A DNA stretch of 64,000 nt from Asterella californica (lineage: Eukaryota; Streptophyta; Marchantiopsida; Marchantiales; Aytoniaceae): positions 18,352,001-18,416,000 of the forward strand of contig JAYKYS010000007.1 of the NCBI GenBank assembly GCA_036924285.1. Direction: 5' to 3'. How positions within the stretch are numbered: the stretch's first letter is position 1; every line of letters starts with the position of its first letter. The notes beneath the pieces are model-generated. The model was not told the DNA's origin. It saw nothing but the letters and a program-made list of their open reading frames with translations, and searched no databases. The position numbers and the translations under genes were made by a program. This document shows, one piece after another, positions 1-12,400 of this stretch.

Positions 1-2
1 CA

Positions 3-662
3 CCTTGGACTCCTATAGCTTTAGCTACCAAGGGGCATGAAAACACAGGAAGGTCGAACCAGGATCCTCCAGATCTAGAGACTTTCATACGCGTTCAGGG
101 TACTGTGTTTCAAGAAGCCAAGAAACACATGGAGAAGGCACAACAACGGTATGCTAAGTATGCAAACCGTGGTAGACAAGATTTACAATTCGAAGAAGGA
201 CAGAGAGTCTGGTTGAGAACCAAGAACTTCAGAATCCCAGCAGGGGTGGATTTAGCCAAGAAGCTTCTTCCAAAGTGAGCAGGACCGTTCTTGATCGAGA
301 AAAAGTTAGGTCCTGTGACCTATAAGTTACGTTTTCCAGCTAGTATGAAGCATTATCACCCTATTATTCATGTTTCTAACTTAAAGATGTTTCGTGAGGA
401 ACTAGAGTCGTTGCCAGGAAGATAGCAGAAATGGCATCCAGTGTTAGAAGCATTACCAAGAGCTGATGATCTTGAGTTGATTGAGATAGTAGATCATCGA
501 GCATCACCGAATCCAGATGGAGCTGGAGAACCCGTTACTCAATACCTATGTCGTTGGACAGGTAGAGTTCCGGGATTGGTAAGTGAAGCTTGGGAGTACT
601 TAGATGATCTAGCATTGTACAAGTTTCAGGAACCACTGCGTAGATATTTTGTGAGACGATAA
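3..662 (+). pseudogene. Ty3/gypsy chromovirus pol 3' end: integrase tail plus chromodomain, two nonsense codons
   Basis: One frame runs from the window edge to the TAA at 660-662 and reads as the end of a Ty3/gypsy polyprotein. Roughly residues 40-95 are the basic, charged linker after the integrase core. The GPY/F module follows, with GPFLIEKKLGPVTYKLRFP and then HPIIHVSNLKMF, which in this family binds DNA after the DDE core. The last 75 residues resemble a chromodomain (EIVDHR, YLCRWTG, EAWEYLDDL), which in chromoviruses guides insertion to marked chromatin. The frame is interrupted by TGA at 276-278 (expected Trp in LPKWAGPF) and TAG at 423-425 (expected Trp), so the copy is dead. Reverse transcriptase and the integrase core would lie to the left of the window. 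The element type is clear; the clade is not. Confidence 0.88.
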
Positions 663-1258
663 TCTGCAGTGGTCTCTGCCAGCTAAGCGGTGGATTGAAT
701 CGAGTCAGAAGAGTCATGCAAAGGGCCCTTCAAGGACACTGGAACCGAGTAGATCTGGCCAATCTGCTTGTCTAAAGGTGGAGTTGTGGTCTACTGACTG
801 CTTATGGCTGTCGGATGTCAATCAGGTTTAGGCTGACGCTACTATGGTGTATCATAGTAAGGAGGTGGATAAAAAGAAACTGACGAGTTCACCACCTGGA
901 AGCTAGGGTTCTGTCTCACCCGAAAGCTTCAACGGATGCTCGGTAATGGAGCATAGCCTTGAGAAAGGGCTTAATCTTACCCTGGATGGGGTACTGTTCC
1001 TCTGGATTTGAGGAAGTGTTGTTTCTAATGTGGTATTGTAGATACCGCAGTTCAATGGAAGAACTGCGTTTTGCTGGTTGGGGCGATTGTAACACCTTTT
1101 GCTTTTTCCCCAAACCAGATGGCATTCGGGCAGTGATTAATCAAAAGTGGCAGCTGCATGGCACAAGGCAGGCTCAAGAGACTAGATAAAAGAGTGTCGT
1201 GAACCCTAAAGGAGGCCATTCTCAGTTTTTCAGTTTTGGAGAGAGCACTCTTGGTAGT
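663..1258 (+). other. Non-coding 3' part of the Ty3/gypsy element
   Basis: This stretch lies between the pol stop and a purine run at about 1259-1269. It has no supported gene and reads as the untranslated 3' region of the same element. Short open frames here show no protein-like pattern. Confidence 0.5.
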
Positions 1259-1900
1259 GAGGGAGGAGACTGTATTTTAAGTGTAGTATACATTGCCTTT
1301 GAGGTCAGAAATCAGGAGCTAGAACTGATGCACATCAAGCTCCTTGGAGAGCAGATTTGAAGAGGGACCTTGAGAGCAGACTTGGGGTGTTGATTAGGGG
1401 AGCTGACTTGGGGTCTGATCTGTTGAGTAACAGAAATCAGGGCGTTCAGAGTGAAATTAGGTTCTCTGGTGAAGTCTTAGTTCTGGAGTTGCTGAGTAGT
1501 GAAGGATTGCCGGTCCAAGAGCGCTGCGTGACCTTGTCAGCAAGTAATGCCATGTAATGTATATGAGCCCGTGACTTTCTCCATTCTGATAATTAGGCTT
1601 GAGTTGTGTGCCAGAACTGAGTTGGGCGCATCTGGTGTCGTGTTGACTTTATTTCGGTGTAATTGCTTTGCCTTCCTACTTCCTAGCATCTACTAGGTCT
1701 CCTAGTCTTGGCGGTTGCTCCTTGTGGGTCCTGGCGTTCCGACTTGATCACCAGTAGCGGAAGCGCTGCCCAAATTTTATGCAACCCAGGTCTAGAATAG
1801 TTCCACCTGTATTTAGCAACCTAAGATTGACCAGAGACCTACAAAAGACTAGTTGGTTATTCAAAATCCGTTCAACAGTTATCAAATCCTCGGTGCTCAT
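1259..1900 (+). mobile_element. Probable polypurine tract and 3' LTR of the Ty3/gypsy element
   Basis: A purine run, GAGGGAGGAGA, at 1259-1269 has the look of a polypurine tract and is followed at 1271 by TGTATTTTAAG. The same start word occurs at 7186, and the two regions can be aligned by eye for several hundred bases. Shared blocks include one near 1640-1665 with 7620-7650 and one at 1737-1770 with 7723-7758 (GTTCCGACTTGA). That is what LTRs of one family would show. The right end is not fixed; similarity fades after about 1850. A short pentamer run of TACGG follows at about 2094-2113. Confidence 0.5.
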
Positions 1901-2351
1901 TAGTGGATAGTTTAACGAACTGGATCTGGAGACACAAATAAAGTATACAGGTCTCTAGGGAGGTTCACGTTCGGCAGTTCATTGGTTAGAGATTAAGGAA
2001 TCTGTTCCGAGATCTGCGGTAGAACGTTACACGAACTTGTACTGTATTGATGTTATGCTACGCTGCCGTAACGTCGCCGACTTTTCCATATCAGTACGGT
2101 ACGGTACGGTACAGTAGTTGTTCAAATTCACTACTTATAGGATTAATATTCTCATTCAAGGCGATACCACCCTATAAATATCGGGGAGACTTATAACGAA
2201 ATACAAAATGAAATGTCAGCAATGGATACAATGACTTTTCTGTATTTTCCTTATCATTGTGTTCATCCATCCACTAGTGAACTGCAATAAAAGTAGAAAA
2301 TTATATCATTAAACAAATACCAAAGAAGTGAAAAATAAAATAAATCACGAA

Positions 2352-2712
2352 GATTTACTTGATGGAATATGTTTGTTGGACTTGACTCTACCCATTTAAG
2401 TTTGTATTATTTGATTGCACTTTTGACAGAAAACAACAGGTTTAACAAGTTTACCGTTATATAAAGACAATGTACTAAGATAAGTAAGAGATAATCGAAG
2501 CTGATAATCTATTGTAAGAGTATTTTAAACTAAACTTCTAATGAAGATACATGGCTAAGGGCTAACATACATTTCTTGCATTCTGATGACATGATTTTTT
2601 GACTTATTGAACCTGCTATAGCCAGTCAAGGGTGCAATCAAGTAACATAAAATCAAGAAAGATGAGATCAAATCCAACAAACTTATTAAAGGTGCGATGA
2701 AGTAAATTTCTG
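2352..2712. mobile_element. Fold-back (MITE-like) element, copy 1
   Basis: The left arm (2352-2446) and right arm (2609-2712) are imperfect inverted copies of each other around a loop of about 160 bases. Both arms carry the word TTACTTGAT or its complement, the left beginning with GATTTACTTGAT and the right ending with GAAGTAAATTTC. A second copy with the same arms and the same loop sequence (GATACATGGCT) lies at 37377-37725, which shows that this is a dispersed element and not a chance palindrome. There is no coding capacity. A target duplication could not be fixed by eye. The type (MITE or fold-back DNA transposon) is inferred from structure only. Confidence 0.65.
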
Positions 2713-3124
2713 TATAAATCACTGTAAGCAAAAATGTGCAAATAGCAGACATTGATCAGACCTTGTCTTTCTACCCGAATATAGCATATTTGAATAGCAA
2801 TACGGTAAGAAAACAAGTAGAATTAAGAAGTAAAGTCTCATAATACCGTAAAGGGTTTTTTCTTCTGTCCTTACTGTTCCTTGTTTGAGTTCATTCCATG
2901 TTAAAGAAAAAGACCCCTTAGGACCACAATGTTGCTAAGAAACCAATACTTAAATGATCATGACTAGATTGTTGCTGGAGTGACTCCTTTTAAACCCACA
3001 GTGCAGATATAAAGGTAAGAAATAAATATTCCTTTTCTTTTCTCCAAATGTACTTTAGGTAAGATATGTTTTGTTCCAAGAAATCACAAAAACTTCGGTT
3101 CGGCATTTCTCAATAGATACTCAG

Positions 3125-3245
3125 TAATTAAAAGAAGTGTAAGCACTCGAACCCCCTAGGTAACCGGTCATTGGGTCCTGTTTGGACCCCCGAGTTAAGG
3201 ATTTTCTTGATCAAACCCCATACCGGTTATTCATCCCAGACATCC
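3125..3245. repeat. Fragment related to the fold-back element at 51.7 kb
   Basis: The stretch contains TTGATCAAACCC and a block that, on the minus strand, aligns loosely with the right arm of the element at 51717-52092 (GATCAAGAAAATCC compared with GATCAAGACATTC, then GGGGTCC). ACCGGTCATTGGG at 3152 also resembles the CCGGTCATT word at 51815. It is probably a decayed piece of that family. Confidence 0.35.
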
Positions 3246-3540
3246 AGAATTTCTCATCGGATTTTGTAATAAAACTCACTGATAGCTTTTACGGGGTAAA
3301 CAAGGCCACTCAAACCTAACATTTACGGTTTTAAGGTCATCATCATAAACTTTTTTTATAGTAAGTAGACGTATAACTTATGTACCACCAGTAGAAGTGA
3401 TACGTAAAACTTTTACGTCTTTAGGTGTAATTTTCGTGAAGTTTATTGTACGTAAACTGAGATCATAAAAGATGGTACTTATGCATTAAATAAAATGACT
3501 GACATGTTAAAAGATCAAGTTAAAGATTCAAAAATATACT

Positions 3541-3770
3541 ATAAATAATAAAAAATATAATAACACTGCGGAATGCAGTATAAGCGTTCCGCAACACTTT
3601 TGTCAAAGTGGAACGTTGTACAAGACGTTACTCATTGCATTTAATATGTCCAGGTTTGAAAAGAGGTGATAAATACGGTGCCCTTTCACAACTAGATTCT
3701 AATTTCTGTAAATCCATTCGTGCAGTGCTTTAAGTATGTTTATGTAGCTCCTGTAATTTGATTCTCCCTA
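3541..3770. repeat. Dispersed AT-rich repeat, shared with 46.7 kb and 37.75 kb
   Basis: The blocks AATGCAGTATAAGC, TCCAGGTTTGAAA and CTAATTTCTGTAA recur in the same order at 46720-47027. The second half (CTAATTTCTGTAA, then AGTGCTTTA-GTATGTT) recurs at 37770-37815. No coding sequence is seen. Its class is unknown; it may be an LTR or MITE remnant. Confidence 0.5.
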
Positions 3771-5004
3771 ATGCAGTACATGTAGTTCCAGTTAACATGA
3801 GTTAATCCTGTAACACAGTTCAAGAGAGCATGTATCAGAATCAGTTATGAACTCATTGGCATGAAATCTCATTTCTCATGAAGTGAGTGCATTCAGTCAC
3901 AATATACGTATAAGATCTTGATCTGAATAAAATCTAGAGTTGATTCATTTGATCTTGATCAATCTTAAATCTTCATTGTTCGTAGAGTTTTGGTATCCAG
4001 TTGGAAGTAATAATTCAAGTAGTGAAAATTGCTCTCTGATCATTATTGTTGGTGGTTCACCTTTTCAGGTAGTCTTATCATACAAGATGGCAGGATTGAT
4101 TACATGTCATGAAAGGTCGAGCTTGTAGATTTTACATTATATGGGTTTCTTGGCCTATGTCAGCTCACCTTTAAATTACTGCATTCTTTCATGTTGCTTG
4201 CTTGCCACAACCCTTAATGACCACATGTAATAGTGTATCAAGTCATAAGTGGAAAGGATGTATTAATAAAACATCCTCTTGATGTGAATAGTAGAAGACA
4301 GGTTAATGCACAACCGCTCAAATGCTCTTTATCACTCACACACAATTGCCTAATTTATCAGTTATTCGATCCATGACAATGAACAGATCACCAACGAATC
4401 GATTATATTTCTGTTTAGTGCTTTTACAATGTTTAACTCTATGAGCAGATCAGAATGTGATAACTACAACCTTCTGCTCTTGAAATTACAGTAAGTTAAA
4501 GGAAATTGAAGTGCAAAATGTCAGTTGTCCATAGTTGATACATAATGCAATTGCTTTTGAAGAACCGTGATCGGACGCATTATTATCTATTTTATCTATT
4601 ATTATCTATTATTATCGGACTATTACACTCCAGATGAAAAGAACTGTGTCGTTTAGTCAAGGTCCTATCAAGGAACAAGATCCAATGACCTTCACGAGTC
4701 CGAGTAAGTACATTCCTCCAGTAATTAGTGATGAGGCGAATGAAAGTGTAAAGCTCTTGGAGAATTTGATTGAGTATTTATATAACAGATCGCAAGAGAA
4801 TTATATTCTATTCTGATACATCTCAAAGAGAAAGTGAACTCTCCAAGGAAATTCTATGAGCAAAAGTATTTGGGATGTCATGCTTCAATGTTAGTAAATA
4901 ACCCACCCGCAAAAAGAGGGACTCATTACCAGGGGTTTAAGTGTCTTTGACAACTAAGAAAATACAAAGGGATAATAGGCTAATACCTCAAAGAAGAAGA
5001 AGAT
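3771..5004. other. AT-rich intergenic DNA
   Basis: No gene is supported here. The only structured part is an imperfect TATTATC/TATTTTATC tract at about 4578-4618. A 60-codon open frame follows at 4634, but it has neither a recognisable domain nor splice context. Confidence 0.4.
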
Positions 5005-5590
5005 TTATTTGATAGTATGGATGATTGGCTAAAGAGAAACTGTTTCGTATTCGTTGATTTATATATTCTCCACTAGAATAGGTGTTTTTAATAAGTTATG
5101 CAAGTCAATTTCCAAGCAGGCCGGGTCTTCTAAAAATCCTTTCACCATACAGTGATATTTTTGATTTTCTTCTTAATTGATTGTTTCTGACAACGTAAAT
5201 ATATAATTCCACTCGCACTCAACTTCTAGTACAACATCGAAACTTGATATTTCTTAAATAAAATATGAAATAAAAATAAAAATTTATTTATTTATTTAAG
5301 ATAGCATGGATGACTAGGTAAAGAGAACCGCTTTTATGTGTAAGTTTGTCTGGTCTAGGCCGCCTATAAATCGTATTCTTCTCTAGATCATTCAACATTG
5401 GCTTTACTAAGTTATTATAGTCAATTTCCAAGCAAGCCAAAAATCGTCCTTTCAACATACTGTGATACACTTTTATTTTTATTTTAGCAATTTCTATCTC
5501 ACAACGTAAATATAGTATTTAATCGCACACAAAGTTTAGTCAAAGAATTCAAAATTTGACAGTATTTAAATACAATTTTAAAACAAAGTA
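5005..5590. repeat. Tandem duplication with a unit of about 287 bp
   Basis: The unit starting at 5005 (TTATTTGATAGTATGG) is repeated at 5292 (TTATTTAAGATAGCATGG). The later blocks TCAATTTCCAAGCA, ATAC-GTGATA and ACAACGTAAATATA follow in the same order and spacing. The two units are clearly diverged, so the duplication is old. No coding function is seen. Confidence 0.65.
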
Positions 5591-7185
5591 AGTTCCTTTT
5601 TAAATGACAAGAGTTAAACGTGGTTATGTTACACAAACACCGTGAAACTATTACTGCCAAGATACGAAGTCCTCTCAAGTCCATAAAATGTCTTTAAATA
5701 TACACGAGTCCAAACAAGTGAGCAGGTGAATACATCTGTGAAAGAGGTAAACATTTTACGTTCAACAAAGTAGTTCGAAACACAATAAGAAGAATCTTTT
5801 CTTTGTGTTTGATATACCAAACACAGAGAAAAGGATATGACAGCATGAACAAAAGAGAATATGACAGAATGAAGAGAAAAAAGCAAATCTCTAGTGATTG
5901 TGAAACATAATACTTGGTTTTAAAATATAATCAATATTGAAGTATCCAGAAGCAATAAATTTATAGGATAATATACTTGCAAATAAAAGGATTATTATCT
6001 AGTGTCAAAGAAATGTGGAGGTGAGCATAATAGCATACTTACATCTTTTTGCCTATCTCATTTTTGGAGAAAATATATCATCGGGGTAAAGATAAAGACT
6101 TAGACAAAGTTTGGGAAACTTAATCCAAGGCATATATAAAAGTATCGATTATGATAATTTCTTTGATGTGATATGATGAGATTATGATGTCAGTTATCCT
6201 ACTATAGTAAGAAACAACTCACAAATATTCAGATTTGGTGAAGAAAAAGATGATAATGTCTTTTATAATTGACAAAGTAGATAATTTACCAACATCTATA
6301 ATGGGAAATCGTACAATTAGCTTCAGCAAGTTTATGAAGATCATCCTTTACGTTTTTCGTTCGAAACTTATCTATAGCGATAGCAAATTGTACTTCAATA
6401 GAAATTTAAAAGCTGTTAGTATAAACAAAAGAATGATCTTCGATAAATCAAACCATTTCAAAATAGATAATCTAGTACTCATTTGAGTTATCAGGAGGAC
6501 TCTAAAATAATAATAAAAGGATTAATTTACAAAAAATTACTCCCACTTCTCCTCAGATATTTTAAGCCTTTGGGTTACTATCATGGTAACCCAAATCGCA
6601 AATCAAAATCGATAACTTTTCTTTAGCGATTTAGTTAGTTTTGATGACCAAGTACATTTCTTCATTTTTCACAATAATCAAAACCAAGAACAAGTCCACA
6701 ATGTACTGATCCACCTCCAAACATAGTTATGTAGGAACTTTACTGTAAGTATGTTTAGTGTTAATGTTTTTCTTTGATTTGTTTTAGATAATTTTCACCA
6801 TGGAACTTTCTGCAGCCGTGAGTTGCTGTCCTTGCACAGCATGAGACCCCGGCAAGAGGATTCGAGCTCACGTCGCTCGGCTACATGCGGTTGGAGTTGC
6901 AAACAAGCTACTACTTGTTTCTACATACATTGGGTAAACTCAACTACAAACTTCAGTAAGTCACACACTGGTCGTAAGTATGTAACGAAGTTTATATTAA
7001 TCTTAACACGTATGGACAACGTATGAAGAAGTGAGAGTGGAGTCTGTAAAGGTTGTGACCAGAAGGTTCGAAAGGAACCATGTCCAGAGATCAAGCTTTG
7101 GCTAGAACAGTCTGGGAGGAAATTTGATCCTCGGCCACCTTAAACTCTAAACTTTAAACCTTGTTTTCTCAATGTACATTTGTGT
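5591..7185. other. AT-rich intergenic DNA with a GC-richer patch at 6800-6900
   Basis: No gene is supported. The patch at 6810-6900 stands out in base composition and contains GATTCGAGCTCA, which looks a little like a tRNA B-box on the minus strand. No matching A-box is placed properly, so I do not call a tRNA or SINE. Confidence 0.35.
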
Positions 7186-7870
7186 TGTATTTTAAGTAGA
7201 AGTTGTGTGTTATGATCTAGAGCACCTTTTGAAGGATCTGGAAGCCGTGTGGTTTTATGCATTAGAAAGAACTTCTGGATAAAACCAGGGTGTTTGTGAG
7301 AACAGATCTTAGAACATGTAACTAGTGTAAATCTTCTTGAGGAATGAAATCTTTTATGCTACAATGATGTAAAAGAGAAACCTCAGACACTACAAAGCTC
7401 AACTCTGTTCTGTGTGTCTACAACGCTCGTAACGTGAGAGTTTAGAAGATCAATTCACTTTGATTAATTTGATACTGAATACTTTCTAGTGATCCTTTTG
7501 AATGAAGATCAGTTTTCTAGACCAATTATGGGCAACAAAAGCCGTGTAATGTAGATGAGTTTTTGATTTTATCTGTTTATAAGAAAATTTGGATTTGAGT
7601 GATGAAAAATGATATGTGTTCTGGTGTGGTGTTTACTCTATTTCCTTACAATTATTCTGATTTCTTAGTTTCAAGCTTCTAATGAGGATGTTAGTCTCGC
7701 TTGTTGTCTCTACTTATCCTTGTTCCGACTTGACCTCCAATAATGAAAGCGCTGTCTAAATCTTCCAGTCTGAAGCCAAAGCAGTTCCCATTTGTGTTCT
7801 AAGACCTTAGATTAGAACATGAAAGCCGTAGAGGACTTGTAGTTACTCCACATCAAGAAACCATAACATC
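7186..7870 (+). mobile_element. Second diverged LTR copy, probably a solo LTR or remnant
   Basis: It starts with TGTATTTTAAG like the LTR at 1271 and keeps the same block order, including GTGTAATGTA-ATGAG near 7541, TCTGGTGTGGTG at 7620 and GTTCCGACTTGA at 7723. No integrase or reverse transcriptase frame lies beside it, so it is a solo LTR or the end of a deleted element. The boundaries are approximate. Confidence 0.5.
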
Positions 7871-8450
7871 TTTCCTTTTCTAACAAGAATTGCGATTATT
7901 TTGTTTTCATTTTGGTCAATTTTGACCGTGGTGCGACAAAAAAAGTCCACTCGTTGTTGAGGTGTTATAAGAAGTGGTTGGTATGCTTGAACCACGAGGC
8001 CTGGAGGGTCATTTATGAATGATTTTTGATCGACTAAGGTTAGAAAAGTGAAATATGATATGTGTTTCGACTAACATTTTGACCTTAAAAAACCCAAAAA
8101 CTTGGTTTTGTTAACTTCAACAATGGTTTAAAATTGCAAAGTCACTGATAGAAAATGATACGCACAATAACCGGTAGACATTTTCTTGTGGAAGCTAGTT
8201 TAACCAAGAAATTTTAGTTCAACAACTTGACAATTGACTCCCTTATGTGTCTCCGAATAAAGGTTTGCATGGTACTCCGTGGTTAATGCCAACATGAAAG
8301 AATCACGATTTCAGAACTCTTTGCACTTCCATCGACTGATGTAAAGATCTTGTCCACGTGATCCTTCTTCTCTTTTTTAGTCCAAAGACGATGATCATAC
8401 CAACTCATGAAAAATGTTCTTAAAACTCTAATCTAGTTCATTGTATTTCA
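7871..8450. other. AT-rich intergenic DNA
   Basis: I see no gene, repeat or regulatory structure that I can support in this stretch. Confidence 0.35.
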
Positions 8451-8454
8451 TAGC

Positions 8455-9400
8455 ACTTAACGCTAAGAGCTATGGTTGCTATGGAATTACGAAGCTATGC
8501 GTTAGCGATTTATTTAGATCTATATCTTTTCTTTCTCTTGCTGGTTTTCACAACGAATTAGATAACCTCTCTATGGTATCATTGAACTATTTTATTTCTT
8601 CTGTTATTAACTTACTACTTTCACCTTTTAAAATTTAAAGAATCTTTAATATATTATATTCATCATGAGATCTTGGATGTACTTCAAGAAGAACCAGATT
8701 CAGAGGAGTAAATTGTCTCTGTATCCCAAGACAATTCTTGGGATATAGACACAAAGATTGCTCTCTAAGGGCCTCTTCTCACTCACTGCACTTGTTATTT
8801 CATTATCGACGCTTCTTGAGCCAACCAGGGAATCATCTCCACTAATTTATATTTTTTGCTAGAATTAATAAAACTGTAAAGATCTATCAGTTTTTATTTT
8901 TGAATTTTATCCATAACGTCAAAGTCTTGTCATGTGAAGTGACGTGGCAAGTACCTCTTGTACCTGGATACTCAAATTCCCTCAGCAGTTCCAGGTGTCA
9001 TAACCATGTCCACCTGGTTCCCGTAAAACCAGTAATCGCATGAGATCGAGTAGCCTTGCACCAAATCCTTGGAGAATAAACATGTTCACAGTTGGAGCAA
9101 AAACGTTCTAGAACCAAAGTAGTGGAAAGGAACATGTTATTGTACGATTTATTATCAACGTGTCTTACTGAAATAAAAGGCGCAGTGGAGAGAGGCACTA
9201 AGTCCCATTAACTTTATTTTTCTTATTTTTTTCTTTTTTCTTTTTGTTTTCTTTGTAAACAAAGAGCTCCGCTTGCAATGGAATTGCGGGGCTATGCGTT
9301 AGTGATATCCAGTTTCCATAATCTGGTTTCTACAACGACTTCCTCCATCTGTTCTCGTTGTTTTATTTTTCTCTTTCGAGTTTTCAACACGACTCTTCCT
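8455..9400. repeat. Pair of diverged direct repeats about 800 bp apart
   Basis: The block at 8466-8510 (ATGGAATTACGAAGC, then GCTATGCGTTAGCGAT) recurs at 9264-9307 (ATGGAATTGCGGGGC, then GCTATGCGTTAGTGAT). In both copies it is followed by a T-rich stretch with CTGGTTT-CAACGA. Such a pair could be the terminal repeats of a small non-autonomous LTR element. Neither a primer-binding site nor a polypurine tract is evident. Confidence 0.5.
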
Positions 9401-12400
9401 TTCCGGTTTTCATAATCGACGTATAACTATGCTACCGCATAACAAAAACGAGTTTCGTTTGCGAGATAAAGCTTTTTGCAACCGGACGTTATTTCCCTTG
9501 CATGGACTGAACCCTTCTCGGAAGGTGGAGTCGACCGGATGCAGCAAGGAATCACTCTACCTCAAAACAAAAACTTATTTCTATGGTTTGAGATGATTCC
9601 GTTCTTGTAAGCGCACCTCTTATAGTCATCTGTCGTTTCTCACAAGTAGAAGTTACAGCTATCTAAGACTGCTTATATTTGATATTTTCAATTTGTTATT
9701 TTCTTTTTCATTTTTGAAGAGAAGATGAAAGTGCATCGAAAACTTGAAAAATGGAAAATTGAACACAACATAAATAAATAAACGAAGGAGAATAAATAAA
9801 GAACACTGTTTTGCCCTCAGTGCCAAACCAAACCCAGTCAAGAACATGTGGCGAGCCTTTGGGTTAGATCTAATCCATGCTTGTCGACTGTGCTGGAAAG
9901 AACGATGTGTTTTCTTTTCTTCCGGGCCAAACAGACGTCAGTTTGTACCACAACCGCAACAACTTACCGTTTGGACAGCTGCGATCGCTCTACTACAGTA
10001 GGTTAGGTCATACAGTCGAACGTTTTCTTAGGTTTAGTCTTATGTTCTCTTCGGATATACTCGCTGGCAGCTTCAACTATGAGCCTCACTGAGTTTCTTC
10101 TACTCAGTCGTTTGGCTGGATGGAGATTTGGGAGCTGTGATGATCTCCTTAACCATTGTGTTCATTGTGCTTAGTACAATCATGAATCCCCTGTTATCAT
10201 TTGAGTGTAGGTACCGTGCCTTGTCACGTGATGAAGATTATTCTTCACCTCCTTCATCTCAAGATGGAAGAGTGCAGTAAGTTTCATTTATTATGATAAG
10301 AAAAGTTAAATAATCTATTAAATATTCATTATAACAGTGTTCTAGTCAGTAAGCGGCCGTTGGAAGCCCGTTGGTATAGGCTGCACTTATGGGTTTCTGG
10401 GACATTTTGGCAGTTCCCATTACTTTGGTTAACATTTACAATTATACATTAAAATTTAGTACAGAATTTATGTATAACAGTTACGTCTTTTCCCATAACA
10501 GATGCCAAGCAAAAGTTCCCCCAATGGTGGTTCGGCATGCTTATTTATACGATGAACTCTGAGGTCAGTTAAAAACGATATTAGAGTAGAGTGAATTATC
10601 TATAATTCAGTCGTTTTGAGTTACCATAGCTTTACTTAGAGTGGACAAATTAGAATTCTATATGAGCTGGAGGAGTCTTGCTAGTACGGGGTAATCAAAA
10701 GTCTCTTTTGGGTAGTGTATGAGCTCGTTCCGTGTATCTAGTGGACTTTGGACTTTTCTCACAAGGCATCATTTAAGCTCTACTAAGTCTCCATTTAGGC
10801 CAACGCAGATTCTTCTCACCAGACACATCACGGGGTCAGTTCCAACTAGGATGGACCTCATATATGTTCATTCTCTCTCGCGTATGCAGATTGAGATAAC
10901 CTTTAGTGTTTAGAAAGGAATGTCTTACATCTACTGATAATATTCGACTTTGGTACTTCTTTGACTGATCCGATCCGTTCTGTGTGTAATCTCTCTAACA
11001 CTGGACCTCTCAGCACTGACCATACTTTCTAACTTGTGGTGGGCCATAATTGGAATATTTCTTGTTGCATTTTGTTTAACTTTGTTTAACTTATGATAGA
11101 AAGTTTAATATGTCCTAAATTGACAAATATTAATATTATCCCATATCATGACGTAACCCTCTCATGGTATATCGTGCATTATATTTCTTCATGAATGTTT
11201 CTGCTCTCTTTGTGCGTGATGAGTCGTCGAGTGCTAACCCACGTGCCTAGGATTAGGAGTTAGGAAGTCTGTATACGACGTGCCAGGGTTTACCATCTCA
11301 TCGGCTGGAATTGAGTTGCGTCAGGCACTCCAGGAAGAGCTCTCTCACCGGAACAATGAAACCTTGGGCGCTACTAAAGCTTCGTGTGATCAAGAGCGGC
11401 TTAAGCTCTTGCTTTAATTTTCTGATTCCAGGGCCCAAACGCGTGATCTGTTCTACTCCTCTCAGTGGACAGGTTCTCATCTGCTAAGATAACCATCTCA
11501 TCTTGCTATATGAAGTCCAAGAAACGAGACTTCTGCAGTTCAATCAGCGACTCAAGTTACACAAAAGTGGCTCCGACCTTCAAGTATTCGGAATACCAAG
11601 AAGTTCAAGGCAACCATTATCCAGCTATAGTGAACCATTATCCAGTACACTATAGCTGTGCACCACACCCCAGATTGCAAACAATCACACATCTGACAGG
11701 AAAAGGGCTCTAGGTAACAAGATGTCTGCACAGTCAACACGTAAACAGATATCAAGATCGGCTGATAAGGATCTAGACAGAGATGTTTTCAGGGGGTCAA
11801 AGGTGTCATTTTCTAAAATCAACTGCACTCATTACGATATAAAACATGTCCCAGGTATCATCCTTAGTACCTTGTGTCGACGGCGGAGCTGGAAGATGGT
11901 CGGCTGGACGACGATGCTCATGGAAGACTCAATTCTGCTTACAGCGACAAGTTGAACCCTGAGTCATGTTAAGTTTACAGGATGTCCCTAGAATTCCCAC
12001 GATATAGTTGGTCCTGTTAGCGAAGACTTCTGACATCCACCATCCAGAGTATACAATCTCGGTCTCAATCCTAGTTTGTCGCCCATACGCTCATATGCTT
12101 CGAGTCTCAAAAGGAGTCTTGGATCCCACGGCAATGAAATACTATGCACTCTTCGAACAGACTCAAGCCTTGCTAAAAACATCCACCGTATATGGGGCAT
12201 TCGCTCCTCAGTTTTTATTTCAAAGGAAGTAGGCTCTACGAAGAAGTAGAAACGTGACGGAAAAGTAGAGATGTGATCGGTTCCTCCAAGGATTGACAAA
12301 ATTTTCTCACGGGCGGCCTCTGCATCCATCAGGAAAAATGTCAAAATCAGGTACGCACGAGTTACTAACTTCTGCAAAAAAACTGGGGGTGTTGTTCAAC

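Noticed and set aside
6840..6900. Possible tRNA B-box (GATTCGAGCTCA)
   Set aside because: No A-box at the right distance and no cloverleaf.
11988..12377. 129-codon minus-strand frame
   Set aside because: No motif and no splice or promoter context; the opposite strand is open too.
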